Assembly (NCBI GenBank): GCA_025462885.1
Contig: JAOAPN010000006.1
Coordinates: 248,001 to 312,000 of the forward strand
Origin: Acidobacteriaceae bacterium
GTDB taxonomy: Bacteria; Acidobacteriota; Terriglobia; Terriglobales; Acidobacteriaceae
Direction of reading: 5' to 3'
Length of the DNA stretch: 64,000 bases
Shown: positions 61,311-64,000 of the stretch, piece after piece
Layout of the letters: every line of letters starts with the position of its first letter
Numbering within the stretch: the first letter of the stretch is position 1
Program-made: the position numbers and the translations under genes
Notes under the pieces: generated by a model
What the model saw: the letters and a program-made list of their open reading frames with translations, nothing else
Told to the model about the DNA's origin: nothing
The model's database searches: none

Positions 61311-62279
61311 GTGAAGTATATCGTCCCAACCACCGACGTTGGCAGTGAACAGGCTGAGCCACCTTTATCGGATGCAATCACCCCGACATACGCGGAAAGC
61401 CCAATCGACTCGTCCAGAAGCACTTCGAACCCTTCCGGGATGCATCGGGACTGGTGGCCCTATGCACTGATCGCCTTCCTGCTGGTGGCTATCTACTTCC
61501 GCGTCGCGGGCAAACTAGTCTTCGACTGGTACGATCTTCCCGACTACTCGCATGGCTTTCTCGTCCCGTTTTTCGCCCTGTTCGTGCTTTGGGATAACAG
61601 GGCGGTTCTCCGCAGCGTCCCGGTCCGCGCAACGTGGAGTGGAATTCCCCTGGTTCTTGCGGGTATTGCGGTCGTCATTCTTGGCGTGTATGGCGCCGAC
61701 CTTTTTCTCTCTCGCATCTCCTTTCTTATCCTGCTCTGCGGCATCATATGGACGTTCTTCGGCAGGGGCATGCTGTACGCGGTGCGTTTTCCGATCTTTA
61801 TCCTTCTCCTCGCGATTCCTTTCCCGGCCATTGTTTTCAACCAGATAACTTTCCCGCTCCAGCTCTTTGCTTCGCAACTGGCAAGCTTTATCCTGCCGTT
61901 TCTGGGGGTTCCGGTGCTCCACGAGGGCAACGTCATCGAGTTGCCAGTCATGAAGCTGGAGGTAGCCGAGGCCTGTAGTGGCATTCGCTCGCTGATGAGC
62001 CTGTTCACCCTGGCTGTTTTTTATGGCTACTTCCTGGAGCGCACCACCACGCGGCGCGTCATTTTAGCGATAGCGAGCATTCCTATTGCGGTCGCGGCCA
62101 ACGCTGCACGTATCGTCGGAACTGGCCTCTGTGTTCAGTACTGGGATCCGGAGAAGGCTCTGGGCTTCTTCCATGAATTCTCCGGTTGGGTTATGTTTGT
62201 CATCTCGCTGGTCTGTCTTTATCTGTTGCACCGTCTTATGCGTCTCGTGGCACCCCCCGCGCGGGAGAAGGCTTTATGA
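61311..62279 (+). CDS. Exosortase (EpsH/Xrt family)
   Basis: Integral-membrane transpeptidase thought to cut PEP-CTERM signals and attach the protein to a surface acceptor. 322 residues with ~8 membrane helices. The catalytic triad is in place: Cys222 in EACSGIRS, Arg267 in NAARIVG and His288 in FFHEFSGW. The first ~45 residues are polar, Ser/Pro/Thr-rich and unusual, so the start is uncertain (GTG here, or ATG at MHRDWWPY). The stop overlaps epsI by ATGA. The PEP-CTERM substrate gene near 5-6 kb is the only clear one in this window. Confidence 0.95.
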   Translation: MKYIVPTTDVGSEQAEPPLSDAITPTYAESPIDSSRSTSNPSGMHRDWWPYALIAFLLVAIYFRVAGKLVFDWYDLPDYSHGFLVPFFALFVLWDNRAVLRSVPVRATWSGIPLVLAGIAVVILGVYGADLFLSRISFLILLCGIIWTFFGRGMLYAVRFPIFILLLAIPFPAIVFNQITFPLQLFASQLASFILPFLGVPVLHEGNVIELPVMKLEVAEACSGIRSLMSLFTLAVFYGYFLERTTTRRVILAIASIPIAVAANAARIVGTGLCVQYWDPEKALGFFHEFSGWVMFVISLVCLYLLHRLMRLVAPPAREKAL

Positions 62280-62962
62280 AATCCCCTCGTTTCTGGACAG
62301 TCGCCCTCCTGCTGCTCGCCACTGCCATCATGCTGCATAGCCGTGGGGACGTCGATCGCGTTCCAACCAGCCAGCCTCTCAGTTCCATGCCGCAGACCAT
62401 CGGTCCCTGGAACTCACGCGATATTCCCATGCAGGACGACGTCCTCGCGATCCTGGGAAAGGGCGATTTTCTGAATCGTATCTATTTGGGTCCTCGCGAC
62501 GTCTCGGGTTCGAATCTGCAGCCTGTTTCGACGGCGAGTGCCCCTTTAGTGCCGATCAGCCTTTTCATCGGATACTTCGCATCCCAACGCAGCGGCCAGT
62601 CGATCCACTCACCTCAAAATTGTCTTCCCGGTGCTGGCTGGACTTTCGAATCTTCCCGCTACACGGACCTGACGGCTGACAACGGAAAGGTCTTCCGGGT
62701 AGGCGAGTACGTGATCAGCGACGGAACGACCCGGCAGTTCGTTCTTTACTGGTACCAGGCTCATGGACGGAGCATCGCCAACGAGTACGCCGCCAAATGG
62801 TACATGATTACGGACGCCATCCGCTTGAATCGCACCGACGGCGCTATCGTCAGGGTGATCACGCCCATTCAACCTCGGGAAGACGTCGCGACCGCACGCG
62901 ACCGGGTCGTCCGGTTCACCGGCATGATGGCGCCATCGCTTCCCAGGTTTATCCCGGACTAG
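62276..62962 (+). CDS. epsI: EpsI family protein (DUF3485)
   Basis: 228 residues from MKSPRFWTV, overlapping the exosortase stop; the ORF-track start 90 nt upstream lies inside that gene. One N-terminal membrane anchor (VALLLLATAIMLHS), then the periplasmic EpsI domain: MPQTIGPWNSRDIPMQDDVLAILGKGDFLNRIYLG, LFIGYFASQRSGQSIHSPQNCLPGAGWTF and VLYWYQAHGRSIANEYAAKWYMI. EpsI is a regular exosortase partner of unproven biochemical role, fused to the exosortase in some species but separate here. Confidence 0.93.
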   Translation: MKSPRFWTVALLLLATAIMLHSRGDVDRVPTSQPLSSMPQTIGPWNSRDIPMQDDVLAILGKGDFLNRIYLGPRDVSGSNLQPVSTASAPLVPISLFIGYFASQRSGQSIHSPQNCLPGAGWTFESSRYTDLTADNGKVFRVGEYVISDGTTRQFVLYWYQAHGRSIANEYAAKWYMITDAIRLNRTDGAIVRVITPIQPREDVATARDRVVRFTGMMAPSLPRFIPD

Positions 62963-63071
62963 AACGACAAACACAGGGAACGACCGCCCTGCACAGAATC
63001 GGACGGCACATGCAACGCTGTACTCGCAATCGAACGCGCCTCATTGAAGAAGGGCTAAAGGATAATCCGTT

Positions 63072-64000
63072 ATGAAAACACCCACGATTTCGACAGCATT
63101 TCGCATTATGGCCACGCTGTCTGTCTCACTTGTCCTCGGTTCTTCCGTTGGCTGCCACCGCGATCCGAACGTGCAAAAGCAGAAGTATCTCGAGAGCGGC
63201 AAGCGCTATGCCAAGGACGCCAAGTATAAAGAAGCGACGATCCAGTTCTCGAACGCGTTGAAGGTCGACCATAATTTTGCGGAAGCCCACTATGAGCTCG
63301 CAAAAGCGTACATGAAGACGAATTCGATGATGCAGGCTTATGCCGAACTCACGCGGACCGTCGATCTGCAGCCCACGAATGCGACCGCTCGCATTGACCT
63401 GGGCAACCTGCTGCTTGCCGGCGGCCAGCAACAGCGTGCCACGGATCAAGCCAATGCTGTGCTGGCCCTGCAAAGCAATAACGCCGACGCACACGCACTG
63501 CTCTCCGGCGTCGCGGCCATGAAGAACGATCGCGCTACGGCACTGACAGAGATTCAGAAGGCCCTCACTCTCGATCCGGGCAAGGCTTCGTACCATGCCG
63601 CCCTCGGTCTAATTCAGAGCAGCGATCCGAACTCCGGAGGCGCGGCGGAGGAGCAACTTCGTAAGGCGGTTGAGCTTGATTCCAAGAATGCGACGGCACA
63701 CCTCGTACTTGCCGCTCTGCTGGAGCGTAAGGGCGATCAGGCCGGTGCTGCGGAACAGCTCAATTCGGCCATCGCCCAGGACCCGAAGAACGTTCAGGCT
63801 CGCGGTGGACTGGCTGGTCTTCTGATGCGCCAGAACAATAACGCCAAGGCCGAGGAGGTATTGAAGAAGGCAGCTGACGATCTTCCCGATAGCCCCGAGG
63901 CCGTCCAGATGCTGCGGGCCTTCTATGCCCAGACCAACCAGATAGATCATGCCGAACCGGCTTATGCCGATCTCGTGGCGCGGCATCCGAAGAGCACACA
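63072..64000 (+). CDS. TPR-repeat lipoprotein of the exosortase system (3' end outside window)
   Basis: Not in the ORF track because it is open at the window end. ATG with AAAGGA nine bases before it. A signal peptide ends at a lipobox-like SSVGC, so it is probably a lipoprotein. Tetratricopeptide repeats start near residue 38 (YLESGKRYAKDAKYKEATIQFSNALKVDHNFAEAHYELAKAYMK) and continue to the edge, at least seven units. This matches the PEP-CTERM-system TPR lipoprotein (PrsT-like), possibly an EPS assembly scaffold. 109 bp after epsI, in the same operon direction. Confidence 0.88.
   Translation, partial: MKTPTISTAFRIMATLSVSLVLGSSVGCHRDPNVQKQKYLESGKRYAKDAKYKEATIQFSNALKVDHNFAEAHYELAKAYMKTNSMMQAYAELTRTVDLQPTNATARIDLGNLLLAGGQQQRATDQANAVLALQSNNADAHALLSGVAAMKNDRATALTEIQKALTLDPGKASYHAALGLIQSSDPNSGGAAEEQLRKAVELDSKNATAHLVLAALLERKGDQAGAAEQLNSAIAQDPKNVQARGGLAGLLMRQNNNAKAEEVLKKAADDLPDSPEAVQMLRAFYAQTNQIDHAEPAYADLVARHPKST

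Noticed and set aside
53954-64000. c-di-GMP (GEMM) riboswitch in the EPS locus
   Set aside because: No GEMM core sequence was found in the intergenic parts.

Overview
The window looks like the chromosome of an acidobacterium of the Terriglobia/Acidobacteriaceae type (Granulicella, Terriglobus or Edaphobacter-like). The evidence is GC-rich coding, two VWFA-related proteins of the kind expanded in Acidobacteria, a very large Oar-like TonB-dependent receptor with an N-terminal carboxypeptidase-regulatory-like domain, TTG/GTG starts backed by good Shine-Dalgarno (SD) sites, and a PEP-CTERM/exosortase system. The assignment is inferred from gene content; no 16S gene is present.

Layout. 1-11.7 kb: a cut-off hexapeptide acyltransferase, a cNMP-binding/DUF1003 protein, then a housekeeping string (site-2 protease, trpS, scpA ... 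scpB, rluB). This string is interrupted between scpA and scpB by a PEP-CTERM surface protein, a phosphate transporter and a Fic/VbhA-type toxin-antitoxin pair. 12-21 kb: msrA and a glycan group (flippase, GT11 fucosyltransferase-like, DUF268/methyltransferase-like, GT2, acyltransferase-3, serine-acetyltransferase-like) with a DEAD-box helicase between. 21-38 kb: ABC-F ATPase, DUF2237, TonB receptor, tRNA-Arg(CCG), DUF2911, a gcvT-gcvH operon, methylmalonyl-CoA mutase catalytic subunit, glgC, an outer-membrane protein, tatA and ppk2. 38-50 kb: two VWFA proteins, a DMT exporter, a lone hisA, a secreted phosphoesterase, rpsA, rocD, a secreted VOC protein and a diguanylate cyclase. 50-64 kb: two back-to-back sigma54 activators, then a six-gene minus-strand exopolysaccharide operon (export protein, barrel, Wzz-like, ExeA-like ATPase, BY-kinase, sugar transferase) divergent from exosortase, epsI and a TPR lipoprotein that runs off the window.

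How the parts may work together. The c-di-GMP synthase, the two sigma54 activators, the EPS operon, the exosortase and the distant PEP-CTERM protein plausibly form one surface-polymer programme. The region between the divergent EPS and exosortase operons carries a -24/-12-type element facing each way and a perfect 15-bp palindrome about 132-135 bp from both. This reads as a shared enhancer with two sigma54 promoters. One activator has a receiver domain whose phospho-acceptor Asp is Ala; the other has no receiver.

The intergenic DNA is also rich in structure: a four-copy hairpin repeat found only between convergent genes, a nested-palindrome MITE-like element with a degenerate second copy, tandem heptamers in inverted arms, a BIME-like triple palindrome, three 14-bp-spaced octamers before gcvT, and a synonymous-only duplicate of the last 12 codons of the ABC-F gene. 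I saw no CRISPR array, transposase, rRNA or recognisable riboswitch.
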